Shown one piece after another: positions 42,600-42,685 of a DNA stretch of 42,685 nucleotides. Both the position numbers and the translations under genes were made by a program. Below the pieces are notes generated by a model. The model ran no database searches. It was not told where the DNA came from and was given only the letters and a program-made list of their open reading frames with translations. This stretch comes from an uncultured Ruminococcus sp. Lineage in GTDB: Bacteria > Bacillota > Clostridia > Oscillospirales > Acutalibacteraceae. Within the stretch, counting starts at the first letter, position 1. Every line of letters starts with the position of its first letter. Where the stretch lies: the NCBI GenBank assembly GCA_902779615.1, contig CACZCM010000005.1, positions 1 through 42,685 on the forward strand, written 5' to 3'.

Positions 42600-42685
42600 T
42601 TTTTAAAATCTTGTCATACAATTTTATTTTTTTGATACCGAAGGGGCGCGGGGGCGACCGGAAAGCCCCCGCAGGTTGCTTTAAA

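Overview
The window looks like a chromosomal segment of a gut Clostridia (Oscillospiraceae / Ruminococcus or [Eubacterium] siraeum-like). Reasons are AAGGAGG-type ribosome sites, sigma-A promoters with 17-bp spacers, a dcw cell-division cluster in clostridial order, a CIRCE-controlled groES-groEL operon, and a secreted BspA-type leucine-rich-repeat protein ending in two dockerin-like calcium loops. The genus is an inference; there is no 16S gene here.

Layout. (1) 1-2801: the C-terminal end of a large probably secreted protein, a 56-aa peptide gene, then nadA and a PAP2 phosphatase. (2) 2878-6848: a PadR regulator, MntP manganese exporter, a coiled-coil protein plus flavodoxin pair, and the tRNA-modifying enzyme TcdA. 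(3) 7473-19582: dcw cluster mraZ, rsmH, ftsL, a PASTA penicillin-binding protein, mraY, ftsW, murG, murA, ftsQ. murD, murE, murF, ftsA and ftsZ are absent, and several gaps carry tandem-duplicated non-coding repeats. (4) 19718-23932: a CNNM/CorC-type membrane protein, the LRR-dockerin protein and a MutS-like ATPase. (5) 24663-26692: groES-groEL under a perfect CIRCE operator. (6) 27206-38480: a compact phage-derived locus, all on the + strand. (7) 38737-42115: minus-strand genes for an M24 peptidase, AroQ, ribosomal protein S21, NrdG, a RelE/ParE-like toxin with Phd/YefM-like antitoxin, and a small membrane protein.

The phage-derived locus is the most interesting part. It has terminase small and large subunits, portal, prohead protease, HK97-like capsid, head-tail connectors, then a myophage/PBSX-like baseplate set (LysM protein, hub, spike, gp25-like, J-like, XkdU-like, tail fibre). 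I see no recognisable tail tube, sheath, tape measure, holin, endolysin, integrase or repressor. Every reading frame is intact and tightly spaced, and a degenerate copy of the host's own intergenic repeat lies inside it. This suggests a long-resident, possibly domesticated particle (a minimal or tubeless particle, or a gene-transfer-agent-like relic), though a decaying prophage is the null explanation. A duplicated stem-loop element precedes both the terminase and the capsid genes.

The second theme is a dense population of intergenic repeats: three tandem duplications (96, 94 and 164 bp periods), a dispersed family of chained hairpins in which stem sequences differ between copies while pairing is preserved, and a shorter dispersed hairpin family with six copies.
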